64,000 nucleotides of DNA from Actinomycetota bacterium (GCA_014360655.1 JACIXC010000007.1:62001-126000), one strand, 5' to 3'. Shown: positions 51,297-60,496, numbered from the stretch's first letter. Numbers and translations are program-made. The notes: generated from the sequence alone by a model not told the origin.

Positions 51297-51989
51297 ATGG
51301 ATATCGGAACCTGGAAGGACGCGGTGTTCCTGGAAAGACCCAACCGCTTCCTCGCGCTGGTGGAACTGGAGGGGGAACGCGTACGGGCTCACGTTCCCGA
51401 TCCCGGCCGCCTGCACGAGCTTCTCATCCCCGGAGCAAGAGTTCGCCTGCGCGCAGCCCCGGGATGGGGACGGCTCACCTCCTGGGACCTCATCGGGGTG
51501 GCCTGCCCCGAGGGCTGGGTGAACATCGACTCGCGCCTGCCAAACTCCCTCTTCTCCGAGGCGGTGCGCGAAGGTCGGTTGGACGATTTTCCCGGTATCA
51601 CGCGCATAGCGCCGGAATACCGCTTCGGCGACAGCGTGCTTGATTTCCTCCTCGAGGGCCGGGGCCCGCACTGCCTGGTGGAGGTCAAGGGATGCACCCT
51701 GGTGGTTGACGGGGTCGCGCAGTTCCCCGATGCTCCCACCAAGAGGGGGTCACGCCACCTGGCGGAACTGGCGAGAGCGCGAGAGCAAGGACTACGCGCC
51801 TGCGTGGTGTTCGTGGTCAAGCACCCCGGTGGGAGGGCTTTCTCGGCCAACCGCGACACCGACCCTCTCTTTGCCGACAGTCTCGAACACGCCGTGGGCT
51901 ATGGAGTGGAGGTCATCCCCTACTTCGCCCCCTGGGAGGGCCAGGAAATCCGACTGCGTTCACGCCTTCCCTTCATCAGGAATGTTTAA
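51297..51989 (+). CDS. sfsA: SfsA family DNA-binding/sugar fermentation stimulation protein
   Basis: 230 residues. Segments FLERPNRFLALVELEG, AHVPDPGRLHELLIPG, EYRFGDSVLDFLLEG, LVEVKGCTLV and FPDAPTKRGSRHLAEL are the SfsA signature, the last three forming a PD-(D/E)XK-like nuclease core. SfsA was named from sugar fermentation in E. coli; its biochemical role is unsettled. The ATG at 51297 has only a weak ribosome-binding site, and the gene begins 57 bp after the kinase stop, possibly the same transcript. Confidence 0.93.
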   Translation: MDIGTWKDAVFLERPNRFLALVELEGERVRAHVPDPGRLHELLIPGARVRLRAAPGWGRLTSWDLIGVACPEGWVNIDSRLPNSLFSEAVREGRLDDFPGITRIAPEYRFGDSVLDFLLEGRGPHCLVEVKGCTLVVDGVAQFPDAPTKRGSRHLAELARAREQGLRACVVFVVKHPGGRAFSANRDTDPLFADSLEHAVGYGVEVIPYFAPWEGQEIRLRSRLPFIRNV

Positions 51990-52083
51990 GGCCGATCCTC
52001 GTTCGCGTCCGTGTACCGCGTGTCGTGGCCCGGAGGCGCATTTCAAAAACGTCATAGCGGGAGGCGCGCGAGCGCCCGGACCC

Positions 52084-52278
52084 CGTCATTGCGAGGAGGC
52101 GCGAAGCGCCGACGAAGCGATCCCGTACGCGTAAAGGAACGGGCAAGCCGGTTGTGCCATCACGGCGATGACGTTTTCCTCCGGGTGAGATCGCTTCGTC
52201 GCTCCGCTGCTCGCGATGACATGCTTCCTTGAGATTGCTCCGCCTCGCTCGCAATGACAGGAAAGCCGCGCGCGATGA
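52084..52278. repeat. Cluster of REP-like palindromes
   Basis: Three imperfect copies: CATTGCGAGGAGGCGCG through GACGAAGCGATC (52087-52123), GAGATCGCTTCGTCG to CTCGCGATGAC (52187-52220), and GAGATTGCTCCGCC to CGCAATGAC (52231-52258). The gap 51990-52537 has no gene; TAAAAT at 52388 could be a -10 for galT. Confidence 0.75.
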
Positions 52279-52537
52279 CGCATGAAAGATGCTGATCGAC
52301 ATGATCAAGAACGTTACATGCATGACCCGGGGAGGCGAGGTCCCGCTCCGGGCGCCGGCAAGCGGCTTCTCGGCGAGGTATGTTATGTAAAATAAGTATG
52401 CCCTGCACGGATTGGGGATGGCGCGGCCCCGCTCCGGCCCGTTAAAGGCGAAAGGGGCAAGGGATGGAGCTAGGCCGGAGGTCGCCGACCTCGTACGGGC
52501 CGTCCGGGAGGGAACGCCAAAGGGAAAGGGGTGAGAG

Positions 52538-53515
52538 GTGGAGCTACGCTGGCATCCGCTCCTGCGAACCTGGGTCATGGTGGCCGCCCAGCGCCAGGAA
52601 CGACCGCTGCTGCCGGATGGTCCCTGCCCCTTCTGCCCCGGTTCGGGAAAGGTGCCGGAAGACTACGATGTCCTGGCCTACGAAAACGACTTCCCCTCCC
52701 TGGTGCCCGACCCGCCCGAAGCGGATCTCCCTGGCGATGATCTCATCCCAGTGAGGCCCAGCCTGGGCAAGTGCGAGGTCACCCTCTATTCCCCCCGCCA
52801 CGATGTCACCCTGCCCGAGCTACCCCTCGACCACCTGGTAAAACTTGTCAAGCACTGGCGGGAGCGTTACCGCGAGCTGGGAAGCCTCCCCGGCATCGAG
52901 TACGTGTTCGTCTTCGAGAACCGGGGTGAGGCGGTGGGAGTCACCATCCACCACCCCCACGGCCAGATCTACGCCTATCCCTTCATACCCCAGCGCCTGC
53001 AGGTGGAACTGGCCTCCTTCCTGGACCACTGGAGCGAAAGAAGGGGCTGTCTCCTCTGTGACCTGCTCGAGCACGAGCTGGAAGGGGGAACGCGGGTGGT
53101 CCACCGCGAGATGGGTTTTATGGCCTTCGTGCCTCCCTTCGCCCAGTACGGCTACGATATCTTCATCGCCCCGGAGCGGCATCTCGGGTCCCTGGCGGAG
53201 ATGGACGAAGGGGAAATGCGCGGCCTCGCCCTGGCCTTGAGGCGGGTGGTGGGCGGCTACGATGCCCTTTTCGGCATTCCCTTCCCCTACATGATGTGCA
53301 TGCACCAGAATCCCACCGATGGGAAGGAATACCCCCACTACCATTTTCACGTGGAATTCTACCCACCCCTGCGCGACAGGGACAAGCTCAAGTTCAGCGC
53401 CTCCTCGGAAACCGGGGCCTGGGCCCACATCAACACCACCGTACCCGAGGAAAAGGCGGCCGAGTTGCGGGAGGCCATAGGGAGGTTTCTCCGGGGGAGC
53501 GAAGCCACGGGGTGA
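52538..53515 (+). CDS. galT: Galactose-1-phosphate uridylyltransferase
   Basis: 325 residues. Swaps UMP between UDP-glucose and galactose 1-phosphate in the Leloir pathway through a uridylyl-His intermediate. Visible are the N-terminal zinc-site CPFCPGSG, the nucleophile motif HHPHGQIYAYP, CLLCD and the C-terminal HYHFHVEFYPP. The start is GTG 52538 after GGGGTGAGAG. It is followed 228 bp later by galK; galE and galM are not in the window. Confidence 0.95.
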   Translation: MELRWHPLLRTWVMVAAQRQERPLLPDGPCPFCPGSGKVPEDYDVLAYENDFPSLVPDPPEADLPGDDLIPVRPSLGKCEVTLYSPRHDVTLPELPLDHLVKLVKHWRERYRELGSLPGIEYVFVFENRGEAVGVTIHHPHGQIYAYPFIPQRLQVELASFLDHWSERRGCLLCDLLEHELEGGTRVVHREMGFMAFVPPFAQYGYDIFIAPERHLGSLAEMDEGEMRGLALALRRVVGGYDALFGIPFPYMMCMHQNPTDGKEYPHYHFHVEFYPPLRDRDKLKFSASSETGAWAHINTTVPEEKAAELREAIGRFLRGSEATG

Positions 53516-53743
53516 TCATGCCGCCGGGAGAGCGGAGAGGTTCATGCCGCTGCGGGAGGTCCCCCTCCGCGCACGCGCGACGAAGGCGGCGTTCCGCTTC
53601 GGGCGAAGGCGGGGCGATATCCGCGAAGGGCCAGGCCACTCCTGCAGGCCATCGCGGTGGAGCTTTTACCAGAACGCGAACCGTTTCCGGGGCAGTATCC
53701 CGGCCGGGCAGATGGTGCAAGGTAGAAGCGAGGGAGGGACGCC

Positions 53744-54901
53744 GTGCACGAGAGCGAGCTGGAGTCCCACAGGCAAGAGTTCGCGCGCCGCTTCGGCCAC
53801 GACGGGCCCGATCTCTTCTTCGCGCCCGGCCGCGTGAACCTCGTCGGGGAGCATACCGACTACAACGGCGGGCTCGTGCTGCCCCTGGCCATAGGGCAGG
53901 GAACCTGCCTCCTGGCGCGCGAAAAGGAAGATTATCCCATCCGCCTGGCGTCCACCCGTGCCGCGCCGGCGGTTGAGCTGCGCCCGGGACCGCTCCACCC
54001 CGCCGGGGACTGGGCCGACTACGTGCGCGGCGTGATCCACGTGCTCCGGGAGAGGTCGGTGGACGTCCCGCCCTTCGACGCCCTCTACTGCGGCGACCTC
54101 CCCCTGGAGGCGGGGCTCGCCTCCTCCGCCTCCCTGGAGGTGGTGACGGCGCTCGCCGTCGCTTCCCTGGCAGGTGCGGAACTGTCCGGCGAGGAGATCG
54201 CGAGAGCCGCCTGGCGGGCGGAAAACGAGTTCGTGGGCCTTCCCTGCGGCATAATGGACCAGTACGCGGTGTCCCTGTGCCGCGCCTCCCACCTGCTCCT
54301 CCTGGATTGCGCCGACGGAAGCTACGTTCACGTCCCCTATAACCTTCCCGGGATCGTCATCGTGGTCGGACACACCGGCGTGCGCCGCGCGCTCGCGGCA
54401 TCCCCCTACCGGCAGAGGAGGCAGGAGTGCGAGGATGCGTTGCGCAGCGTCTCCGCGGTGGTCGGGGAACGAGCCGGCCTCGCCCGGGTGACCGAGGAGG
54501 AGCTCGCGGCTGCCGCCCCGCGCCTTCCCGGCAAGCTGCTGCGGCGGGCGAGGCACGTGGTGGAGGAAAACCGCAGGACGGCGGAGGCGGCGCGCCTCCT
54601 GGAGGAGGGCGACGCGGAGGGCCTGGGGCGCCTCCTAAACCTCTCTCACGTTTCGCTGCGCGATCTTTACGAGGTCTCCTCCCCGGAACTGGACGCCCTG
54701 CAGGAGATCTCCCTGGCGCAGCGGGGCGTCTGGGGCTGCCGCATGACCGGGGCGGGGTTCGGCGGATGCGTCGTCGCCCTCGTCGACGAGGACGCCGTCC
54801 CCGCCTACCTCGAGAAGGTGCCCGCGCTCTACCGCGCGGCCACCGCGCGCGAGCCTTTCTTCCTCGTCACCCGTCCCCGCGCGGGCGCCCGCAAGCTGTA
54901 G
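53744..54901 (+). CDS. galK: Galactokinase
   Basis: 385 residues, GHMP kinase that phosphorylates galactose at C1. Motif 1 is APGRVNLVGEHTDYNGG (galactokinase signature), motif 2 LEAGLASSASLEV (ATP-binding loop), motif 3 MTGAGFGGCVVAL. The catalytic-Asp region reads GIMDQYAVSLC. The start is GTG 53744 following GAGGGAGGGAC. Forms the Leloir pair with galT. Confidence 0.96.
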   Translation: MHESELESHRQEFARRFGHDGPDLFFAPGRVNLVGEHTDYNGGLVLPLAIGQGTCLLAREKEDYPIRLASTRAAPAVELRPGPLHPAGDWADYVRGVIHVLRERSVDVPPFDALYCGDLPLEAGLASSASLEVVTALAVASLAGAELSGEEIARAAWRAENEFVGLPCGIMDQYAVSLCRASHLLLLDCADGSYVHVPYNLPGIVIVVGHTGVRRALAASPYRQRRQECEDALRSVSAVVGERAGLARVTEEELAAAAPRLPGKLLRRARHVVEENRRTAEAARLLEEGDAEGLGRLLNLSHVSLRDLYEVSSPELDALQEISLAQRGVWGCRMTGAGFGGCVVALVDEDAVPAYLEKVPALYRAATAREPFFLVTRPRAGARKL

Positions 54902-55495
54902 CGGGCGTCAGATCATGTTACGCGGGTCCATGGGGCACGGCGCGAGGCCAAGCGCGCAGGTGCCCGCAAGTGGTGGAGGACGTCAGATCCCACCAATGCC
55001 AGGCCAAGGCGGGTATGCGGCATCGCCGGGCCGTATGGCGGAGAAAAGCGGCGTGCCATCCCCATGCGGTACGTCTCGCCTGCTTGGCCGGGGCTACCAG
55101 GAGCAGCCTCAGATCATCTCATCCTCCAGTAGTCTTGCGATGCATACAATGTCGCATTATGCGCTTCCCCGCGCCTGGCGCCAATGGTCCGGTGATCAGT
55201 CCGGAATGGCCTCATGCTCGAGCGTTAACCGGGTACGTGTTCCAGCCGTGTCATGCCGGCGATGGGTTATTGAATGATATGGGATGTGGTGGGATGGGAT
55301 GGGATGGGATTGGCCAAGGTCGGACGGGAGTGAACGGGATGGGGCGGGATTGGACGAGGCGGAGCGGGGGATCCGCGGCCTCTCCATATCGCGACCGGAT
55401 TCCATCCTGACCGTCTATCCCGTTTACGAGCCATGCACCGCGAAAAAACCCTGACGCCCGCCGCAGCGAGCGCGGCCCGCACGGCCCGGCAGCGG
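54902..55495. other. Gene-free stretch with GGGAT microsatellite
   Basis: No convincing gene. At 55278-55350 a run of GGGATGGGATGGGAT units and looser GGGATGGGGCGGGATTGG copies forms a simple-sequence repeat. CAGATC-containing fragments recur loosely at 54.91, 54.99 and 55.11 kb. Confidence 0.6.
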
Positions 55496-55909
55496 TCATC
55501 CGCGCTTTCCCGCCTTCCCGCGGTCTCCGCCCTCGCAGAGCTCGAGGAAGCGCAGGAGCAGTTCCACCCTCCCCCTCATTGCCTCCACCCACACGGCGAG
55601 CCTCCTCTTTCCCCCGGGCGTGATGCGGTAAACCTTGCGCCGAGGCCCCCTTTCCGTCTCCGCCCAGCGCGACGTCACCAGCCCCTCCTGCTCCATCTTC
55701 CGCAGCGCGCGATAGACCGCACCCGTGTCGGGAAGGGGGCCGGGCAGGGGCACTTCCCCCATGCGCCGCATCAACTCGTACCCATGCGCGGGGCCTTCAC
55801 GGAGGAGGAAGAGCAGTCTCGGCTCGGTGAAGCGTTTCCCCGGGCCCTCGCGCATGTAGGTATCCACGTCCTCCAGGAGCTCCCGTCCCCTTCCTCTCTC
55901 GCCTCTCAT
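55496..55909 (-). CDS. PadR-type transcriptional regulator
   Basis: 137 residues. Winged helix with the PadR pattern: LLFLLREGPAHGYELMRRM, LPDTGAVYRALRKMEQEGLV, then RGPRRKVYRITPGGKRRL (the wing) and a C-terminal dimerisation helix. ATG 55909 has AAGGGGGG at 8 nt; GTG 55918 is possible. It is divergent from the cupin gene, whose promoter contains AT-rich palindromes that could be its operator. Ligand unknown. Confidence 0.88.
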   Translation of the reverse strand: MRGERGRGRELLEDVDTYMREGPGKRFTEPRLLFLLREGPAHGYELMRRMGEVPLPGPLPDTGAVYRALRKMEQEGLVTSRWAETERGPRRKVYRITPGGKRRLAVWVEAMRGRVELLLRFLELCEGGDRGKAGKRG

Positions 55910-56273
55910 ATCCGCCACCCCCCTTGTTTATCCCGTCTTTCCGGTCTTGCCCTTTTCCGGTCCTGCCTTCCCCGCCTCATAACCCCTGCTCGAAAGCCCC
56001 GGTGTCCCCCATACCCTTTCGCCACCCGGCATGCCTCCTTCTGCCCATCCTTCTTTCTCTCCACCCTTCACTTCCCCGTCCCCTGCAACCGCCCCCTCAC
56101 ACCGCCGACCTTTTCCCGATCGATCTTTCTTTCTGCCCACCCGTTTTCATGCCCCCTTTTCCTTTCCATGCTCCGCGCGACTCCTCCGCCGCCAACGGCA
56201 GCAATGGCCTTGACGCCCCGATGCCCCCGCTACATGATTCTAACATCCATATCATGCAAGCTATTATATGTTA
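55910..56273. other. Pyrimidine-rich divergent spacer
   Basis: No gene seen. 55925-56170 is C/T-rich with TTTCCGGTC-like near repeats; from 56230 on the sequence becomes strongly AT-rich toward the cupin promoter. Confidence 0.5.
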
Positions 56274-56302
56274 TTGACATATATAGTATACATACATATA
56301 AT
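56274..56302 (+). promoter_or_regulatory. Consensus sigma-70 promoter of the cupin gene
   Basis: TTGACA, 17 nt, TATAAT: a perfect match at ideal spacing. AGTATAC palindromes at about 56285 and 56306 flank and overlap the -10, a likely repressor site. Confidence 0.8.
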
Positions 56303-56336
56303 CTCAGTATACTTGCTTCATGCAGGAGGTGAGACC

Positions 56337-56675
56337 ATGGAGATCGTCTACGCGCTGAAGGCGGAAAGCTCCCCCAACCCCCACGGCGTACACGCCGCGA
56401 AGATCTATGACACGGAACACGCCCAGGCGGTGCACATCCTGCTCCGCCCCGGAGAGAGCCTCAAGCGCCACATCACTCCCGTGGACGTCTTCTTCTACGT
56501 CCTGGAGGGAGAGGGAACGGTGGAAGTAGGCGATGAACGCCGCAGGGTGGGACGGGACCACCTGGTGAAGAGTCCCGCGCGCCTGCCCCACCGCTGGATC
56601 AACGACGGCGAGCGTGACCTGCGCGTCCTGGTGGTGAAGGTACCGCGCCCCACGGAGGAGACCAGGATACTCTGA
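56337..56675 (+). CDS. Cupin-domain protein
   Basis: 112 residues, a single beta-barrel cupin. Motif 1 is altered (RPGESLKRHITPVDVFFYVL, with Val-Asp where the metal-binding second His and Glu usually lie), followed by LEGEGTVEVGDE; motif 2 reads PARLPHRWINDG with one His. The metal site may therefore be incomplete. ATG 56337 has GGAGGTGAGACC. Driven by a full-consensus promoter, so probably expressed strongly when derepressed. Function unknown. Confidence 0.82.
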   Translation: MEIVYALKAESSPNPHGVHAAKIYDTEHAQAVHILLRPGESLKRHITPVDVFFYVLEGEGTVEVGDERRRVGRDHLVKSPARLPHRWINDGERDLRVLVVKVPRPTEETRIL

Positions 56676-56736
56676 AGAAGCGGCAACGTTTCGGAGCCGG
56701 GCCTCATTGGTTGCCTTTGGCAACACCTTTTCCCGG

Positions 56737-56936
56737 CGAGATTGCTTCGTCGGCGCCGGCGCGCCTCCTCGCAACGACGTTCCCGGAACGCGACTCCTCG
56801 CAATGACAGGAGGCCGGGCGCCGGCGCGACTCCTCGCAACGACATTCCCGGAACGCGACTCCTCGTTGAAACGTCGTCGCGAGTAGTACCTCTTAAAACG
56901 TCATCGCGAGGAGCGGAGCGACGAAGCGATCTCCTC
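56737..56936. repeat. Cluster of REP-like palindromes
   Basis: GAGATTGCTTCGTCGGCGCC through CTCCTCGCAACGACG, then CGACTCCTCGCAATGAC, CGACTCCTCGCAACGAC, and an inverted copy GTCATCGCGAGGAGCGGAG followed by CGACGAAGCGATCTC. It fills most of the gap between the cupin and CooS genes. Confidence 0.75.
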
Positions 56937-56968
56937 CGTGTGAGGTCAAGGCTTGAAACCAGTCGCAT

Positions 56969-57004
56969 GGTGTTGTCCGACCCCGTGGTGTTGTCCGACC
57001 CCGT
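56969..57004. repeat. 18-bp tandem repeat, two copies
   Basis: GGTGTTGTCCGACCCCGT at 56969 and 56987, just upstream of the CooS promoter candidate. Confidence 0.8.
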
Positions 57005-57020
57005 AGTGTTCCCGGTTTGT

Positions 57021-57050
57021 TTGCGGGATGGGGTTAAAGGGAAGTATAAA
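57021..57050 (+). promoter_or_regulatory. Predicted promoter of the CooS gene
   Basis: TTGCGG, 18 nt, TATAAA, about 35 bp before the chosen ATG at 57082. The location excludes the upstream ATG at 57028 as start. Confidence 0.5.
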
Positions 57051-57081
57051 GAATCATTTATCTACGAAGGAGGGGATGGTC

Positions 57082-58986
57082 ATGGAAGGCGACCGCATTT
57101 CCTACCACGCATCGGTGCAACGGGCTTACCAGCGCATCAGGGAGGAAGGAATCACCAACATCTGGGACCGCTACAGGGCGCAGGGGCTGGGAGACGACCC
57201 CGACAAGCGCTGCCCCTTCTGCATGGGCGGCGTGCGCTGCGACCTGTGCTCCAACGGCCCCTGCCGCGCCGACGCCGCCAAGGACAAGCGCGGCGTGTGC
57301 GGCATCACCGCCGACGGGATGGCCATGCGCATGATGGCCCTGCGCAACGTCATGGGCGCTTCCACCTACCACTACCACACCGAGCAGACCCTGAAGACGT
57401 TGCGGGCCACGGCGCAGGGGAAAACGCCCTTCGCCATCAGCGAGCCGGGTAAGCTGCGCGACTTCGCCGCGCGCCTCGGGGTGGACGTCTCCGGCGGCGA
57501 CGCGGACGTGGCCCTGCGCCTGTGCGACTCCTGCGAGGCGGATTTCAACCGCAAGGCCGACCAGCCCAGCCTCATCGTGGAAGCCCTGGCGCCGCAGGAG
57601 CGTAAGGACCTGTGGAGGAAACTCGACATGTTCCCCGGGGGCATCTACGGGGAGATGATGCGGGTCACCAGCTCCTGCCTCACCAACGTGGACGGCTATT
57701 ACGCCAGCCTGGCGCTCAAGGCCCTGCGCATGGGCGTGGCCATGGCCTACCAGAGCCAGGTGGTCAACGAGTACTGCCAGGACGTGCTCTTCGGCATCCC
57801 CCGCCCCCATCCCATGCGCGTGAACCTGGGGGTGCTCGACCCCGATTACGTGAACGCGCTCCCCAACGGGCACGAGCCCTTCCTCGGCTTCGCCATGGTG
57901 CAGCTGGCGCGCAGGCCCGAATGGCAGGAGAAGGCCAGGGCGGCCGGGGCCAAGGGACTGCGGGTCATCGCCAGCATCGAGACCGGGCAGGAGATGATCC
58001 AGCGCTGGCAGATGGACGACGCCTTCCACGGCTTCACCGGGAACTGGATCATGCAGGAGGCCGTGCTCTCCTCCGGCTGCGTGGACCTCTTCGCGGCGGA
58101 CATGAACTGTTCCATGCCCATCGACCCCATCTACGCCGAGCGCTACCGCTTCAGGCTCGTCCCGGTGAGCGACCTGGTAGCCTTCGAGGGCATCACCGAG
58201 CGCCTGGACTACGAGCCCGAGAAGGCGGAGGAGCAGGCCGCCCGCCTGCTGGAGATGGCCATCGCCAACTTCGCCGAACGCCGCCGCGCGGTGGAACCCA
58301 TCACCGGTCAACCCGTGGGGGAAGCGGTGGTGGGCTTCTCCACCGAGAGCATCCTGGAGGCCCTGGGCGGCAGCCTGGATCCCCTCCTCGAGGCGCTGAA
58401 GGCGGGCGCCATACGGGGAGTGGCCGGCCTGGTCTCCTGCACCTCCCTGCGGGACAGCGGCCAGGACGTGCACAGCGTGGCCGTGGCCAGGGAGCTGATC
58501 AAGCGGGATATCCTCATCCTCTCCATGGGATGCGGCAACGCGGCCATGCAGGTCTCCGGCCTGTGCTCCCCGCAGGCGGCGGAGCTGGCTGGGCCCGGCC
58601 TGCGGGGACTGTGCGAAAAACTGGGGGTGCCCCCCGTGCTCAGCTACGGGACCTGCACCGACACCGGCCGCATCGCCGACCTCCTGGCGGCGGTCTCCGG
58701 CGCCCTGGGAGGGATTCCCATCCCCGACCTCCCCGTGGTCGCCGCCGCCCCGGAATACATGGAGCAGAAGGCCACCATCGACGCCATCTTCGCCCTGGCC
58801 CTGGGGCTCTACACCTACGTGAACCCGGTGCCCACGGTGACCGGGGCGCCGAACCTGGTGGAGCTCCTCACGCAGGGGTGCCGCGAGCTGACCGGCGGGC
58901 AGCTCCACCTGGAAAAGGACCCCGCGGAAGCGGCTGAGAACATGCTGGCCCACATCGAGGAGAGGCGGAATGCGCTGGGCATCTGA
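57082..58986 (+). CDS. Ni-Fe carbon monoxide dehydrogenase (CooS) homolog with altered C-cluster ligands
   Basis: 634 residues, the CooS length. D-cluster site CPFC (Cys44, Cys47; Cx2C type) and B-cluster Cys53, 56, 61 and 73 are present. For the C-cluster, His264 (NGHEP), Cys343 (MNCSMP; Cys333 is close), Cys453, Cys484 and Cys525 (YGTCTDTGR) can be placed. The Cys-Cys of the CCTGNE motif is replaced by Ile299-Glu300 (ASIETGQE). Lys563 (EQKATIDA), matching the proton-relay Lys, is kept. It may therefore not be a standard CO oxidiser. ATG 57082 follows AAGGAGG. No cooC, cooF or acetyl-CoA synthase gene is adjacent. Confidence 0.88.
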   Translation: MEGDRISYHASVQRAYQRIREEGITNIWDRYRAQGLGDDPDKRCPFCMGGVRCDLCSNGPCRADAAKDKRGVCGITADGMAMRMMALRNVMGASTYHYHTEQTLKTLRATAQGKTPFAISEPGKLRDFAARLGVDVSGGDADVALRLCDSCEADFNRKADQPSLIVEALAPQERKDLWRKLDMFPGGIYGEMMRVTSSCLTNVDGYYASLALKALRMGVAMAYQSQVVNEYCQDVLFGIPRPHPMRVNLGVLDPDYVNALPNGHEPFLGFAMVQLARRPEWQEKARAAGAKGLRVIASIETGQEMIQRWQMDDAFHGFTGNWIMQEAVLSSGCVDLFAADMNCSMPIDPIYAERYRFRLVPVSDLVAFEGITERLDYEPEKAEEQAARLLEMAIANFAERRRAVEPITGQPVGEAVVGFSTESILEALGGSLDPLLEALKAGAIRGVAGLVSCTSLRDSGQDVHSVAVARELIKRDILILSMGCGNAAMQVSGLCSPQAAELAGPGLRGLCEKLGVPPVLSYGTCTDTGRIADLLAAVSGALGGIPIPDLPVVAAAPEYMEQKATIDAIFALALGLYTYVNPVPTVTGAPNLVELLTQGCRELTGGQLHLEKDPAEAAENMLAHIEERRNALGI

Positions 58987-59306
58987 AAGCCGTGTCCGAA
59001 ACCGTTCCCGAAAAGGGGCCCGGAGGCGGCCCGGAGGCGGTATGTGCCGGACGGCACGCAGGCGAGGGGCCGGCCCGCCGGCTTCCCCCAGAGGTCGCTT
59101 CACACACGTTATCCGGCCATGACGCCGCATACCGCGTCGGGCAAACCTGCGCCCGGGAAGAAGAGCCGGCTCGCCGCGCGCGCCCCGAGGGGCTGACGCC
59201 TCGTGAAGTTATAATATACTCGTATCCGCGCCATACCGCAGACCAGAAGGGTCCGGTATTGCGACGGTGAGGAGCCGCGGGGAACGGCCGTAGGGGGAGG
59301 AGGGTT
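58987..59306. other. Intergenic region with -10 box
   Basis: No gene seen. TATAAT at 59210-59215 is a probable -10 for the aldo/keto reductase; the -35 is unclear. The left half is GC-rich with CGGAGGCGGCCCGGAGGCGG-like repeats. Confidence 0.5.
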
Positions 59307-60470
59307 ATGCATTACCGCGCATTCGGGACGAGCGGCTGGGAGGTCTCCATCCTCGGCTTCGGCTGCATGCGCTTTCCCACCCTGGACGGTATCCCCATCA
59401 GCGAGAACGTCAAGGTGGAGGAAGCGGAGGCCATGGTGCACCATGCCATCGAAAGCGGCATCAACTACCTGGACACCGCCTACACCTACCACAACGGGAG
59501 GAGCGAGGCCCTGCTCGGGGAGTTCCTGCGCGGCGGATACCGCGAGAAGGTGCGGCTGGCCACCAAGTGCCCGGTATGGATGGTGGAGAGGGGCGAGGAT
59601 TTCGACCGCTTCCTCTCCGAGCAACTGCGGAGGCTGCGCACGGAGCACATAGATTACTACCTCTTCCACGGCCTCAACGCGAGAAGGTGGGAGGCCATAC
59701 GGGAGCTCGGGCTGCTCGCCAGGGCGGAGGCCGCGGCGAAGGACGGGCGCATAGGCGGCATCGGCTTCTCCTTCCACGACAACTTCGCCTCCTTCAAGGA
59801 GATCGTCGACGGCTACGACAACTGGGCCCTCTGCCAGATCCAGTACAACTACATGGACACCGAGAACCAGGCCGGCACGCGGGGCCTGCGGTACGCGGCC
59901 GAGAAGGGCCTGGCGGTGGCGGTCATGGAGCCGCTGCTGGGCGGCAACCTGGCCCGCCCCCCGCGCGAGATCGCCGAGATCTTCGATGGCTTCCCGGTGC
60001 GGCGCTCCCCCGCGGAGTGGGCGCTGCTCTGGGTCTGGGAGCAGCCGGGGATCTCCGTGGTGCTGAGCGGCATGAGCAGCATGGAGCAACTCAAGGACAA
60101 CCTACGCGTCGCGGAGCTCTCCGCCACCCACGTCCTGGACGACGAGGAGCTCGCGCTGCTGGAAAGGGTGCGCCGGAGGTTCACGGAGCGGGCGGCCATC
60201 CCCTGCACGTCCTGCGGCTACTGCCTGCCCTGCCCCGGCGGCGTCAACATCCCCGAGAACTTCACCCTCTACAACGACCTGGTAATGTACGACGACCAGC
60301 TCACGCCCCGCTTCCGCTACCATCGCTTCCTGGAGGAGAAGGAAAGGGCCTCCGCCTGCACGCGGTGCGGCGAGTGCGAGGAGAAATGCCCCCAGGGGGT
60401 GAAGGTGAGCGAGCTCATGCCCGAGGTGCACGCCGTGCTGGGCGAGGGACGACCTCCCTCCCGGGCGTGA
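59307..60470 (+). CDS. Aldo/keto reductase with C-terminal 4Fe-4S ferredoxin domain
   Basis: 387 residues. Residues 1-285 form the AKR barrel: GFGCMRFPT, DTAYTYHNGRSE (catalytic Asp and Tyr), ATKCPVW (Lys) and YYLFHGL (His), with the SGMSSMEQLKDN cofactor region. Residues 295-375 add two Cys clusters, CTSCGYCLPCPGGVNIP and CTRCGECEEKCPQGV, typical of anaerobic AKR-ferredoxin proteins. This implies electron exchange between NAD(P)H and an iron-sulfur partner. Start ATG 59307 follows GGGGGAGGAGGGTT. Neighbours are CooS and the redoxin selenoprotein, suggesting a redox group. Confidence 0.93.
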   Translation: MHYRAFGTSGWEVSILGFGCMRFPTLDGIPISENVKVEEAEAMVHHAIESGINYLDTAYTYHNGRSEALLGEFLRGGYREKVRLATKCPVWMVERGEDFDRFLSEQLRRLRTEHIDYYLFHGLNARRWEAIRELGLLARAEAAAKDGRIGGIGFSFHDNFASFKEIVDGYDNWALCQIQYNYMDTENQAGTRGLRYAAEKGLAVAVMEPLLGGNLARPPREIAEIFDGFPVRRSPAEWALLWVWEQPGISVVLSGMSSMEQLKDNLRVAELSATHVLDDEELALLERVRRRFTERAAIPCTSCGYCLPCPGGVNIPENFTLYNDLVMYDDQLTPRFRYHRFLEEKERASACTRCGECEEKCPQGVKVSELMPEVHAVLGEGRPPSRA

Positions 60471-60496
60471 GAAGCGGGAAAAGAGGGCTCCTTTCC

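Noticed and set aside
57058-59130. A 690-residue minus-strand open frame opposite CooS
   Set aside because: Its composition mirrors the CooS codons; the plus-strand frame has all family motifs.
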